Assembly: GCA_947088155.1 (NCBI GenBank)
Contig: CAMUFL010000002.1
Coordinates: 1 to 64,000 of the forward strand
Length of the DNA stretch: 64,000 nt
From: an uncultured Gardnerella sp.
Lineage (GTDB): Bacteria > Actinomycetota > Actinomycetes > Actinomycetales > Bifidobacteriaceae
Direction of reading: 5' to 3'
Shown here in pieces: positions 17,082-25,501 of this stretch; the first letter of the stretch is position 1, and every line of letters starts with the position of its first letter. The notes beneath the pieces were generated by a model. It saw nothing but the letters and a program-made list of their open reading frames with translations. It was not told the origin of the DNA and ran no database searches. Position numbers and translations under genes: made by a program.

Positions 17082-18548
17082 TTATTTTCCTAAAGCAATC
17101 GCTAAAAGATCCTCGGATGAAACTACTTTTTTACGTGCACGCTGCTCAACGGACCCAGCCTCACGTTCGTAATTGTCAACTCGCTTCCAACCCGCGTAAT
17201 CAACGTGTTTTATTGAGCGAGACTCCAATAGATTGTCAATAGACTTTTCGTCACGATCTTCAGCAATAAGCCCAGATTTAGCCAAATCTTCAAGCATTCG
17301 ATCAACAATAAGAAGCGCGTCAGATTTAGTAGAACCAATTAAACCAACAGGGCCTCTTTTAGCCCAGCCGGTAGCATACAAGCGTTCACGCACTTCGCCG
17401 CTTTCGGTGGAAGTTACGATTCGGCCGTCATCATTCGCAAGCAAAGTTCGCTTTTCGTCGTAAGCAATACCTGGAACCTCAGCAGGATGGTATCCAATAG
17501 CATGATACACAGCTTGCACAGGATATTCTTCAAATTCACCTGTGCGAGACATTGTGCCATCTGCGCTTGTTACAGTTCGCTCAACGCGAATTGCCTTAAC
17601 TCGCCCATCTTCACCAAGAATTTCAACCGGAGCCGAGTTGAAATGAATAACGTAGCGTCGATTGGCAGGATTTCCTTCAAAATCAACATTTCCGCCATCT
17701 TCCATGTCTTCTGCCATGTCTCGAATGGCGAAAATCTCCTCAACCATTTGGCGCGTGAGCTTATCGTTACCAGCAACTTCTATTGTTTCATCGTCAAGTT
17801 CAAAATCATCCTCGTTAATAACGATTTGCACTCCGGACAACTTTTCCATTTCGCGCAATTCTTGCACGGAGAATTTCGCTTGAGCTACGCCTCGGCGAAT
17901 AAATAAATGCAAAGTGCGGGTTTGATTCTGCAATAAACCCTCATACACATCGTCTGGAATATCCGTATGCGCGCGCAAATAATCAGGATCTCGCAAAAGC
18001 TCACGAGCAACATCCATTGCCACGTTTCCGCCACCAATAACAGCTACTTCCTTGGCTTCAAGCGGCCATGTGCGCTTGCTAGTTGGGTATCCGTCGTACC
18101 ATTCTACGAATTTTGCAGCTCCGTACACTCCGTCTAAATCGGCTCCTGAAACTCCTTGAAGCGGCCTATCTTCCACAGCACCAGTTGCAAATAACACTGC
18201 ATCGTAGCGCGCCAGCAAATCTTCTAAAGTAATATCTTTACCAAATTCAACATTTGCATAAAGATGAATATTTGGATTATCAAGAGTTTTTTCGAGCGCG
18301 TCGGCAATAAATTTAATACTTGGATGATCCGGAGCTACTCCATAACGCACTAAACCGAAAGGCACAGGCAACTTTTCAAAAAGATCAATGCGAGCGCTTG
18401 TGCCGAGTCCTAATTCTTCGCCACGCTTAGCAAGCTGACGCAAGAAAATATCTGAAGAATACACTCCAGCAGGACCTGCACCAATTACTGCAATTCGCAA
18501 TTGAGATGTTTCGCGTGAAACATTTTCGTTTAAATTATTTTTTTCCAT
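17082..18548 (-). CDS. fprA: FAD-dependent ferredoxin-NADP+ reductase, FprA-like
   Basis: An adrenodoxin-reductase-type flavoenzyme that shuttles electrons between NADPH and ferredoxin. The FAD site is VIGAGPAGVYSSDIFL near the N-terminus and the NADP site is VAVIGGGNVAMDVARELLRD; YATGWAKRGPVGLIGSTKSDA is the family's C-terminal signature. The frame is open four codons upstream (ATG at 18560), but GGGGAT lies 6 bases before the ATG at 18548, so I chose that start (488 residues). The leader contains two small GC hairpins. A single OxyR-like element lies further upstream. The ferredoxin partner is not in this window. Confidence 0.9.
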   Translation of the reverse strand: MEKNNLNENVSRETSQLRIAVIGAGPAGVYSSDIFLRQLAKRGEELGLGTSARIDLFEKLPVPFGLVRYGVAPDHPSIKFIADALEKTLDNPNIHLYANVEFGKDITLEDLLARYDAVLFATGAVEDRPLQGVSGADLDGVYGAAKFVEWYDGYPTSKRTWPLEAKEVAVIGGGNVAMDVARELLRDPDYLRAHTDIPDDVYEGLLQNQTRTLHLFIRRGVAQAKFSVQELREMEKLSGVQIVINEDDFELDDETIEVAGNDKLTRQMVEEIFAIRDMAEDMEDGGNVDFEGNPANRRYVIHFNSAPVEILGEDGRVKAIRVERTVTSADGTMSRTGEFEEYPVQAVYHAIGYHPAEVPGIAYDEKRTLLANDDGRIVTSTESGEVRERLYATGWAKRGPVGLIGSTKSDALLIVDRMLEDLAKSGLIAEDRDEKSIDNLLESRSIKHVDYAGWKRVDNYEREAGSVEQRARKKVVSSEDLLAIALGK

Positions 18549-18574
18549 TATTATCCCCATATTGAGCTGTATAT

Positions 18575-18610
18575 ACGGCAGTTTTGCCGTGTTCGCGCTA
18601 TTTTGCGCGG
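18575..18610 (-). other. Two adjacent small hairpins in the fprA leader
   Basis: ACGGCA-GTTT-TGCCGT (18575-18590) is a perfect six-base hairpin. Next to it CGCGC and GCGCG flank a short T-rich loop (about 18593-18609). Neither is followed by a T run on the minus strand. They would sit in the 5' untranslated region of fprA if the promoter is upstream. Confidence 0.45.
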
Positions 18611-18619
18611 CCTACAAGC

Positions 18620-18634
18620 ATAGGTTGCTTCTAT
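18620..18634 (-). promoter_or_regulatory. Single OxyR-like half operator upstream of fprA
   Basis: ATAG-GTTGCTT-CTAT matches the ATAG-N7-CTAT pattern exactly, 72-86 bases upstream of the chosen fprA start. Only one element is present. In AT-rich DNA a chance match somewhere in 64 kb is likely, so position is the only support. Confidence 0.3.
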
Positions 18635-18822
18635 TTCTACGTAACTAAAAAGCGTTATCTGTACGTTGCAAAAAATAAGTTACGTTCCAGCTTAATTATT
18701 AATAGGCGAAGCTAACTCGTATGCTTTCATAATTAGACTAGCGCATTGTTTCGTCTTATAACATGCTCAAATAAATATTGCTCTACTATTGATAAAAATA
18801 TTTCTAAAAATACTTCTAAAAA

Positions 18823-21090
18823 TTACTTGCGTTCGCGCAATGCTGTTAAAGCCCACGTAATTGCAATAACATCGATTATTTCTTGCATCATGGCTCCAAT
18901 AACTGCTGGAATAAAGCCAAAAGCTGCAAAAATCATGCTAATAATCGCTAAACCAATTCCAATCATTACTGACTGAACCATAATGCGCTTAGTTTGTTTT
19001 GCTACGCGTATTGCACCAGCAACTGACGCAATATTGTTGTTCATAATAACAACTTGCGCGCACTCCGATGCCGCAGTATCCGTACCATCCGTTACAGCCA
19101 CACCAATATCTGCAGCTGCAAGAACTGGAGCATCGTTTACTCCGTCACCAACCATCATGGTTACGGTTGAATCTTTCTTATTTTTGGCCGCATTGTAATT
19201 GTGCTTTTTTACATATGCTAATTTATCTTGCGGCAGCAAATCTGCATGCACAGAATCAATACCAACGCTTTTGCCAATGGTTGCTGCGGCTTTAATGCCG
19301 TCGCCAGTAAGAATAGATATTGATTTAACTCCAAGCGAACGCAAATTTTCAACAGTTGATTTCGCGTTATTTCTCGGCACGTCTTTTAATACGATTCTTC
19401 CTACCAGCACACCGTCAAAAGACACGTAGGTTGCCATTTCGTCTGCTGCAAGAGATTTACCTATAGTTTGATTCGTGTTTTGCTCTGTAACGTACTTGTG
19501 CCTGCCTACACGCACCAAAACGCCGTCTACAACGCCCTGAATGCCTTGGCCTGCAGTTTCTTTAACACTGTGCACTACAGGGTATTCTCGTACGCTAGGA
19601 AGTTGCGGAACTGACGATGGGTGAGCGTTTTCCCACAAGCTTGCTCCAGCTTTAGCGATACCGCCTGCAAGTATGTGCTGAGAATACGTTTCAAGCACGC
19701 CTGCGAGCATTACAATACGATCAGCTTTCTGCGTAGTATCGATTACATCTACGTTTACAACTTGCGGCTGCTTAACCGTCAACGTGCCGGTTTTGTCGAA
19801 AAATACGTCTGTTACACGACTTAATTGCTCAAGCACATCCTGACTTTTAACAACAATTCCAAGTTTTGCTAAACGCCCAGTACCAGCCATGCAAGCAACT
19901 GGAACTGCAATAAGCAGAGGACATGGGGTTGCTAGAACCAATACTTGCGCAAATCGCAATGCGTCGCCAGAAAAGCTCCAAGCAAGACCTGCAATCGCAA
20001 AAGATAATACTGTAAACGGCACAGATAGCATGTCTGCAAATCTAACTACTGCAGCTTTAGAAGACCTAGCAGACTCAACAAGCTGCATGATTTTCTGATA
20101 CTGCGAGTTTTTAGACAGCTTTGTTACGCGCATAATAAGCACAACTCCACCGTTTACACAGCCTGAAAGCACTGCAGCTCCCGCATACACTTCTCTAGGC
20201 ACAGATTCACCGTTAATTGCACTTGTGTCTAAAATTGCAGAACCACTTAGTAATTCACCGTCAACTGGCACAGTTTCGCCAGGAAGCACAATAATTACGT
20301 TTCCAATCTTTAATTCATCAACTGGAACCGTTTTGTAACGCTGCAAATTTGAGGAGATTTCGCCGTCTGCAGATGCTTGCAAAAATGGGCAATTATTTCG
20401 TTTACAATTGCAATTTTGCAAGTTATTATTTTCGCAATTACTTTCGCTATTTTGCTCGCTACTATTAGATTGCTTAGAATTAGCGGCATCTACTTTTCTA
20501 AATTCGGCATGCTGGCACAGAACACACGAGCTAGGCTTGCATTGATTTTCACTCAAACATGGCGGTTCGTAGGATTCATCATTTGCTTGATTATGATTCA
20601 TTCCGTGCTCAATACCTGGCAAAGTCATAAGATGAGCAGTTTTTGGAGCCGCGCTTACTAAAAGAGACAGATTGCGCTGAGCTTTCATATGCGCAAAATC
20701 TTCAATTGCTTCTCCCGTCCAAACCATTACAACAATAAGATAGCTCGCCCAAAATTCGCCAATACCAAGCGTTGCAAGTAATGCAACAAAAGCAAGCAAA
20801 TCAATGCCTAAAGTGCCATCGCGCAAATCTTTAATCATATTGTGCAAAGAAATAAGGCTGGTATATAAAACTAGAATAGCGATAATAGTTTTTCCAAGAC
20901 TGATACTTATTGAAATATCGTAATCAAGATTTAAAAAATCAAAGATTTGTTGCGAAAAATTATAAATTTGCTCATTGAAAGTAGCCAATATAGGCAAATT
21001 GCATGAGTAGAAAGCCGCAATAAATGGAAAAGCAAGAGTTACGGCTGTTAATTGAGGTGCACGACGGCAATATGCTAAAAGTTTACGCAT
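18823..21090 (-). CDS. P1B-type heavy-metal translocating ATPase with Cys-rich insertion
   Basis: A 755-residue heavy-metal P-type ATPase. It shows membrane helices near the N-terminus, an actuator domain with NGESVP, the intramembrane metal motif in VLATPCPLLIAVP (TPC rather than CPC), DKTGTLT, and GDGVNDAPVLAAADIGVA. There is no N-terminal ferredoxin-like metal-binding domain. Instead about 90 residues (155-245) are inserted before the actuator domain with eight cysteines at 178, 184, 189, 192, 219, 227, 229 and 234. The start has AAGGAAAG. The metal is unclear: Zn/Cd/Co are plausible, and the TPC motif argues against a standard CopA. Palindromes upstream suggest regulation. Confidence 0.87.
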   Translation of the reverse strand: MRKLLAYCRRAPQLTAVTLAFPFIAAFYSCNLPILATFNEQIYNFSQQIFDFLNLDYDISISISLGKTIIAILVLYTSLISLHNMIKDLRDGTLGIDLLAFVALLATLGIGEFWASYLIVVMVWTGEAIEDFAHMKAQRNLSLLVSAAPKTAHLMTLPGIEHGMNHNQANDESYEPPCLSENQCKPSSCVLCQHAEFRKVDAANSKQSNSSEQNSESNCENNNLQNCNCKRNNCPFLQASADGEISSNLQRYKTVPVDELKIGNVIIVLPGETVPVDGELLSGSAILDTSAINGESVPREVYAGAAVLSGCVNGGVVLIMRVTKLSKNSQYQKIMQLVESARSSKAAVVRFADMLSVPFTVLSFAIAGLAWSFSGDALRFAQVLVLATPCPLLIAVPVACMAGTGRLAKLGIVVKSQDVLEQLSRVTDVFFDKTGTLTVKQPQVVNVDVIDTTQKADRIVMLAGVLETYSQHILAGGIAKAGASLWENAHPSSVPQLPSVREYPVVHSVKETAGQGIQGVVDGVLVRVGRHKYVTEQNTNQTIGKSLAADEMATYVSFDGVLVGRIVLKDVPRNNAKSTVENLRSLGVKSISILTGDGIKAAATIGKSVGIDSVHADLLPQDKLAYVKKHNYNAAKNKKDSTVTMMVGDGVNDAPVLAAADIGVAVTDGTDTAASECAQVVIMNNNIASVAGAIRVAKQTKRIMVQSVMIGIGLAIISMIFAAFGFIPAVIGAMMQEIIDVIAITWALTALRERK

Positions 21091-21119
21091 ACACTTTCCT
21101 TACGCTGATCAGGCTAACT

Positions 21120-21134
21120 ACGTTTGCGAAACGT
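21120..21134 (-). promoter_or_regulatory. Palindrome upstream of the metal ATPase gene
   Basis: ACGTTT-GCG-AAACGT is a perfect inverted repeat 30-44 bases upstream of the start codon, flanked on both sides by GCTAAC. Position and symmetry suit an operator for a metal-responsive repressor; no regulator gene is adjacent. Confidence 0.4.
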
Positions 21135-21151
21135 TGCTAACACACGATTTC

Positions 21152-21205
21152 ACGCCTTGTTAACCCATTGAGCGCAACTTAAATAGCGCACTCAATACAC
21201 GGCGT
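21152..21205 (-). other. Nested inverted repeats upstream of the metal ATPase gene
   Basis: ACGCC (21152-21156) pairs with GGCGT (21201-21205), ATTGAG (21167-21172) with CTCAAT (21191-21196) and CGC with GCG inside. There is no T run on either side. It could be a second operator or a structured leader. The remaining part of this 302-base gap, up to the tRNA terminator at 21353, is AT-rich with TATTTATATTT repeats and no gene. Confidence 0.4.
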
Positions 21206-21352
21206 AAAGATTTATATTTAATTTATATTTGTATTTATTTATATTTATTTGTATTTAGTAATCATACCAATAAGCCTTGATGAGAAACATTCTCACAAAC
21301 ACAAGTTAAAGCAAAACTAAGAACACGCACTCAAAAAAACAAATTGATAAAC

Positions 21353-21384
21353 AAAAAAGTTCTGATTGAAAAATCAACCAGAAC
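21353..21384 (-). terminator. Terminator after tRNA-Ala
   Basis: On the minus strand GTTCTGGTTGA pairs with TCAATCAGAAC around a TTTT loop and is followed by TTTTTT. It begins 9 bases after the tRNA-Ala gene. Confidence 0.85.
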
Positions 21385-21392
21385 CTTGCTTG

Positions 21393-21465
21393 TGGAGCTA
21401 AGGAGACTCGAACTCCTGACCCTCTGCTTGCAAAGCAGATGCGCTACCAGCTGCGCCATAGCCCC
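21393..21465 (-). tRNA. tRNA-Ala(TGC)
   Basis: Anticodon stem CTGCT/AGCAG encloses the TGC anticodon. The acceptor stem GGGGCTA/TAGCTCC contains the G3-U70 wobble pair that is the identity mark of alanine tRNAs. Discriminator A is at 21393 and CCA is not encoded. It follows tRNA-Ile by 34 bases. Confidence 0.96.
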
Positions 21466-21499
21466 ATTCGGTATTGAATGAAATAATCACTCAATTCCG

Positions 21500-21573
21500 T
21501 GGGCCCGGGAGGACTTGAACCTCCGACCTCATCCTTATCAGGGATGCGCTCTAACCACCTGAGCTACGGGCCC
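21500..21573 (-). tRNA. tRNA-Ile(GAT)
   Basis: Acceptor arms GGGCCCG and CGGGCCC pair perfectly. The anticodon loop CTGATAA gives GAT. The T arm has GGTTCAAGTCC. CCA is not encoded. tRNA-Ile and tRNA-Ala form one short transcript here without an adjacent rRNA operon. Confidence 0.96.
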
Positions 21574-21629
21574 AACTCGTACGCCTAAAACATACAAGTA
21601 GTTACATTAGCACAGACACAGAAAATGTC

Positions 21630-21672
21630 AAACCGCAACACGCCATAAAAAGAAAACGGCATGTTGCGGTTT
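21630..21672 (-). terminator. Terminator after dps
   Basis: AAACCGCAACA (21630-21640) pairs with TGTTGCGGTTT (21662-21672), with an inner CC/GG pair. It lies 27 bases after the dps stop codon and is followed by ACATTTTC on the minus strand. Confidence 0.75.
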
Positions 21673-21698
21673 GAATCAAAAAATCAAACAGAGGTTAA

Positions 21699-22178
21699 TT
21701 AATCAAGATGACTACGCATAAACCACTGGAACTTCTCCAGCTGCTGCACGTGATCCTGAATAATGTTAGAGCTCACAATGTCAAGATTGTCAAGCTCTGC
21801 AATAGCTTTGCGATCGTCCGCAATCATATCGTTGTAATACTCAATAAGAGCCTGCAAATATTCTTTGGTTGACTTGCGACCAGTTAAAGCAAAACGCTTC
21901 CATGTGCGAGCAGAAACAACATCGTCTGCACGTCCAAGTGGAGAGCCACCCAAAGTTGCAATTCGCTCAGCAGTTTCGTCCGCCTGCGCCAAAACCTCAG
22001 CAACCTGCGGATCAAGCATTTCGTGCACAGCAATAAAATCTGGGCCAGTAACATTCCAATGAGCATGCTTAAGAACCAAAGCAGCTTCCTGCTCATGGCT
22101 TAAACGGTTTTGCAAAACAGCAACAGCCTTTTCACTGGCCGCTTCGTCGAGACCTGGCAAAATATGCAATAAGGCCAT
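21699..22178 (-). CDS. dps: Dps family DNA-binding ferritin
   Basis: A 159-residue Dps protein forming a 12-subunit shell that oxidises and stores iron and protects DNA from peroxide. KHAHWNVTGPDFIAVHEMLD contains the His and Asp/Glu residues of the inter-subunit ferroxidase site, and LAQADETAERIATLGGSPLG is the second family signature. The N-terminus lacks a lysine-rich tail, so direct DNA binding may be weak. The ATG follows AAGGA. It has its own terminator. Physically it is close to metal-handling genes and about 6 kb from the peroxide cluster. Confidence 0.94.
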   Translation of the reverse strand: MALLHILPGLDEAASEKAVAVLQNRLSHEQEAALVLKHAHWNVTGPDFIAVHEMLDPQVAEVLAQADETAERIATLGGSPLGRADDVVSARTWKRFALTGRKSTKEYLQALIEYYNDMIADDRKAIAELDNLDIVSSNIIQDHVQQLEKFQWFMRSHLD

Positions 22179-22233
22179 ATTTATCCTTCCTTAGATTTTT
22201 TATTACTATTACATTCTACTGCTACGGCTTAAA

Positions 22234-23529
22234 TTATGCGCGGCGACGCACTTCAAGAGTTGCAATACGTCGACCATCAACCGCAGTTACAGTCATATCG
22301 TAGCCGTCTGCATCGTGCAAAACTGCTCCAACGCTTCCCATAGAACCAGTATGCGCTAAGAAATAGCCTGCAACAGTTTCATAAGGGCCATCTTCAAGCT
22401 CAATGCCTGTAATGTCAGCAAAATCTTCAATGGTCATACCGCCATCGATTTTCGCAACACCGTTTACAAAAGCCGTGGTTTTATTTGTATTACTTTGTTC
22501 AGATTCTTCAGGCAAATCGTACTCGTCACGAATATCTCCAACCAACTCTTCTGTCATATCTTCAAGAGTTACAATGCCGTCAGTTCCACCGTATTCGTCA
22601 ATAACAATAGCCAAGTGGATTCCGCGCTTTCGAAGCAGCTCTAGGCTCGGCAGAAGCTTTGAAGTTCCAGGCAAACTAATGCCTTCGCGAGTCACATCTG
22701 CAACAGTTTTTGCGTTAGGATCTCTAACATCCAACAAGTCGCGCACATGCACAAAACCAATAACGTCGTCAAAATCCTTGCCAATAACAGGGTATCTAGA
22801 ATACGGAAGCTCACGAATTTTTGCAGCTGCTTCTTCAAGACTCAAAGAGCCGTCCAGAAATTCCACGTCAGCACGCGGGCGCATCACTTCAGCAACAATT
22901 GTTTCCGAAGCATCAAACACGTCATCCAAAATATTGCGCTCATCCTGACTTAAACGCTTATTGCTATTAACAAGCACGCGCAATTCCTCGTCAGAAACTT
23001 CGCTTTCTTTTTCATTAGGATCAAATCCAAGCAAGCGCACAAAACCGTTAGTATTCTTACCAATAAGCCAAATCAAAGGCTTGCAAATTTTCGAGAAAAT
23101 ATCTACAGCAGGAACCACAGCCCTCGAAATTTGCTCAGCACGCTGCATTGCAATACGCTTCGGCACAAGTTCCGAAATTACTATAGAACAGTACGAAATA
23201 ATAAGAGTTAAGAAGATTGTAGTAAGAGGGCCTGCAACATGAGCCGGCACACCCCACGAGCGCACAACAGGCACAACGTAAGGCGCTAACGCGGACTCAC
23301 CAAAGGATGCGGAAAGAAAACCAGAAAGAGTTACACCAATTTGCAAGGCAGACAAAAAAGTATTAGGATCGCGCGCAATTTTAGCAACACGCGCGCCACG
23401 AGCATCCTGCATCTCCATGCGATCAATTTGCGAACTTCTTAAGCTCACTAAAGCCAACTCAGTTGCCGCAAAAACGGAACCAAACAGCAAAAAAATCATA
23501 ATGAGCAGAATATTAAAACCAATCGCCAT
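22234..23529 (-). CDS. CNNM/CorC-type membrane protein with CBS domains
   Basis: A 431-residue hemolysin-C/CorC family protein: a DUF21 (CNNM) membrane domain with about four helices (1-170, including SELVPKRIAMQRAE), a tandem CBS module (about 200-330, with VIDEYGGTDGIVTLEDMTEELVG), and a C-terminal CorC/HlyC transporter-associated domain. Such proteins are linked to magnesium and cobalt homeostasis; hemolysin is a historical name. It is probably its own transcript. No strong ribosome binding site is seen. Confidence 0.88.
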   Translation of the reverse strand: MAIGFNILLIMIFLLFGSVFAATELALVSLRSSQIDRMEMQDARGARVAKIARDPNTFLSALQIGVTLSGFLSASFGESALAPYVVPVVRSWGVPAHVAGPLTTIFLTLIISYCSIVISELVPKRIAMQRAEQISRAVVPAVDIFSKICKPLIWLIGKNTNGFVRLLGFDPNEKESEVSDEELRVLVNSNKRLSQDERNILDDVFDASETIVAEVMRPRADVEFLDGSLSLEEAAAKIRELPYSRYPVIGKDFDDVIGFVHVRDLLDVRDPNAKTVADVTREGISLPGTSKLLPSLELLRKRGIHLAIVIDEYGGTDGIVTLEDMTEELVGDIRDEYDLPEESEQSNTNKTTAFVNGVAKIDGGMTIEDFADITGIELEDGPYETVAGYFLAHTGSMGSVGAVLHDADGYDMTVTAVDGRRIATLEVRRRA

Positions 23530-23603
23530 AATTGTTATCTTAGTTTACTTCTATGCGATATCAACAATTCTTTAGTAGAAAATAATTTTTAGTAGAAAAT
23601 TAT

Positions 23604-24380
23604 TTACGGTCGGTAAAAATATCCGGTTGGGGCTTGAGTGCTTCTTAAAGAGATTACTCGCAAGACTACTCCAGCACGCTGGTACCCGTGAACTCCAACA
23701 TTTCCTCGCTCAATTCGCGCACGAAGCTGCACCCACTTATGTTCGGCAAGATTTTTGGACGAGGAATATTCAGCAACTAGGCCGAACGGAGACATGTCTA
23801 GTATGCAGCACGACATTAGTTGGCGAGAAATGCGGAATTGGTTAGCGCCTAAAGTAGCGTCGTGGCTTACAAACCCCGTAATCGTAATCGTGTAGCCCTC
23901 ATATTTTGACAAATTATGGTCAATTTCGTCATACCATAATCCAAAATCGTCATTTTTTACTTTTATTTCGCGAGATTTTTCGTTCAAACCAGCAAGTCGC
24001 GAGTTGTAGCTACGAATCGCAATCGCACGGCCGCCTGCATAACGGTCAAAACCGCTTGAACTAAGGCTTTGCGACGACTGCAAAGGAATAATAATTAGAA
24101 GAGCTGGAATCGCTATGGAAATTAATATGCGCCACGAGTCGCGTGAAGAAACCGCAAACCAGCCGCATGCAGCGCAAAATGCTAAAACTACCAGCAAAAC
24201 TGACGCAATTATCAAATAAACGAAAGCTCTAGGAGTAGTAAAAAGAGTGTACTGTCCACTTAAAGTTACTACAGCAATCACTGCAGCTAAGCACAATAAT
24301 AAGAAAGCTTCTACAAGCCCAGCAAAAGTAACGCGATTGTGTTGCTCGCTTTTAGATGCGAAAAAACCGGTGCGTTTCAT
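23604..24380 (-). CDS. TIGR03943-family membrane protein (YcgQ-like)
   Basis: A putative subunit of a two-part permease. The protein has two to three N-terminal membrane segments followed by an extracytoplasmic domain containing YTITITGFVSHD and the double-cysteine segment ISRQLMSCCILD, both typical of the TIGR03943/COG3689 family. The ATG overlaps the permease stop codon as ATGA (24377-24380), so translation is probably coupled; I chose this start (258 residues) over an in-frame ATG five codons upstream. It is the last gene of the carbonic anhydrase-permease-TIGR03943 operon. The transported substrate is not known. Confidence 0.8.
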   Translation of the reverse strand: MKRTGFFASKSEQHNRVTFAGLVEAFLLLCLAAVIAVVTLSGQYTLFTTPRAFVYLIIASVLLVVLAFCAACGWFAVSSRDSWRILISIAIPALLIIIPLQSSQSLSSSGFDRYAGGRAIAIRSYNSRLAGLNEKSREIKVKNDDFGLWYDEIDHNLSKYEGYTITITGFVSHDATLGANQFRISRQLMSCCILDMSPFGLVAEYSSSKNLAEHKWVQLRARIERGNVGVHGYQRAGVVLRVISLRSTQAPTGYFYRP

Positions 24381-25501
24381 AGCATGAATCCCCAAGCCCA
24401 GTTAGAAAATAGCGAAGCAAGGAAGCATACGCCAGCAATAGATAGTGTTAATCGCAGAACAAATTTGCCGCGGCAATCAGCAATTAGCATAAGCGTATTT
24501 TTTAAGTCCAGCATTGGCCCAAATAGCAAAAATACCAGCACTGAAGACATCGGCAAAGATGCTGCCAAGCTACGCGCAATAACAGCATCCGAACTTGAGC
24601 ACAACGAACTTAAATAAGCAATTAACATCATTGCAGGAATTGCAATCCAAATATTATTCGCTTGCACGCGAGATGCAGGATCCGCACCAAGCCAAGCGCG
24701 AATAATAGAAGCAACAATAGTTCCGCATACAATAATTGGCAGAAGTTTCAAAAAATCTTCGTGAATATGTTGTATGTACAGCTTTATTTGCGAGCAAATA
24801 CTTGATTTTACGCGATTGTGCTGCGCTACTTTAGTTGGTTGCATTACGTTACTGCAATCGCATTTTAGTTCACAAGAACATTTTGGTTTAAGATTATTTT
24901 TTAATAAATTTTCGTTACGCAAAATTTGCGATTTTGTAGGAAAAATTACAAAACTAAATCCAACCAATAAAGCGATACCAACACCTAAAGTTACACGCAT
25001 AACTACTACTGCAGGAACGTCTGCAAAAGCGTACCAAGTTGCAAGCACAGACACAGGATTTACAACAGGAACCGCACACAGGAACGTTACTGCGCAAGGA
25101 AGCGGTAATTTTCTTGCAACCAGCCTAGAAAATGTTGGCACAACCACACAGTCGCACACAGGCACGCATACGCCTGCAAGTATTGCAGCCAAAAAGCCGT
25201 TCGCAGTGGATTTTGGAGCGTGTTTTTCAATAAAATCAGCCGTTACCCAAGTTTCCACAGCCGCCGACACAAGAACGCCAATAAGAGTGAAAGGAATTGC
25301 TTGCAAAAGTAGGCCAGCAACACCTCGAACAGTGGTGTCAATAAGAAGCCATGGGCAGCGCGCTTGTAAAGCCGGTGCCATAGCAATAATAAGAGCCGCA
25401 AAAGGTATGCCTGCAATCAAAAAAAGATAGTGCGCAGAATTTGCTTGTTTTTCTTGACTTGCTTGACTTGCTAGTTCTGCTTGGGTTTCGGTTTTTAGCA
25501 T
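24377..25501 (-). CDS. UPF0718/COG0701-family permease (YraQ/YcgR-like)
   Basis: A 374-residue polytopic permease in two halves, each with about four helices. The first half has GVCVPVCDCVVVPTFSRLV and VPVVNPVSVLATWYAF, the second has SLCSSSDAVIARSL; these paired motifs are typical of the COG0701 family. The central cytoplasmic loop (about 200-220) carries the cysteine cluster KCSCELKCDCS. The start overlaps the carbonic anhydrase gene by seven bases (ATGCTAA) and the end overlaps the TIGR03943 gene. COG0701 and COG3689 proteins are paired in many genomes and have been linked to metal, notably zinc, handling; the substrate here is inference. Confidence 0.82.
   Translation of the reverse strand: MLKTETQAELASQASQEKQANSAHYLFLIAGIPFAALIIAMAPALQARCPWLLIDTTVRGVAGLLLQAIPFTLIGVLVSAAVETWVTADFIEKHAPKSTANGFLAAILAGVCVPVCDCVVVPTFSRLVARKLPLPCAVTFLCAVPVVNPVSVLATWYAFADVPAVVVMRVTLGVGIALLVGFSFVIFPTKSQILRNENLLKNNLKPKCSCELKCDCSNVMQPTKVAQHNRVKSSICSQIKLYIQHIHEDFLKLLPIIVCGTIVASIIRAWLGADPASRVQANNIWIAIPAMMLIAYLSSLCSSSDAVIARSLAASLPMSSVLVFLLFGPMLDLKNTLMLIADCRGKFVLRLTLSIAGVCFLASLFSNWAWGFML

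Noticed and set aside
22234..23529. Hemolysin toxin
   Set aside because: The DUF21-CBS-CorC architecture belongs to ion-homeostasis proteins; hemolysin is a historical label, not evidence of toxin activity.
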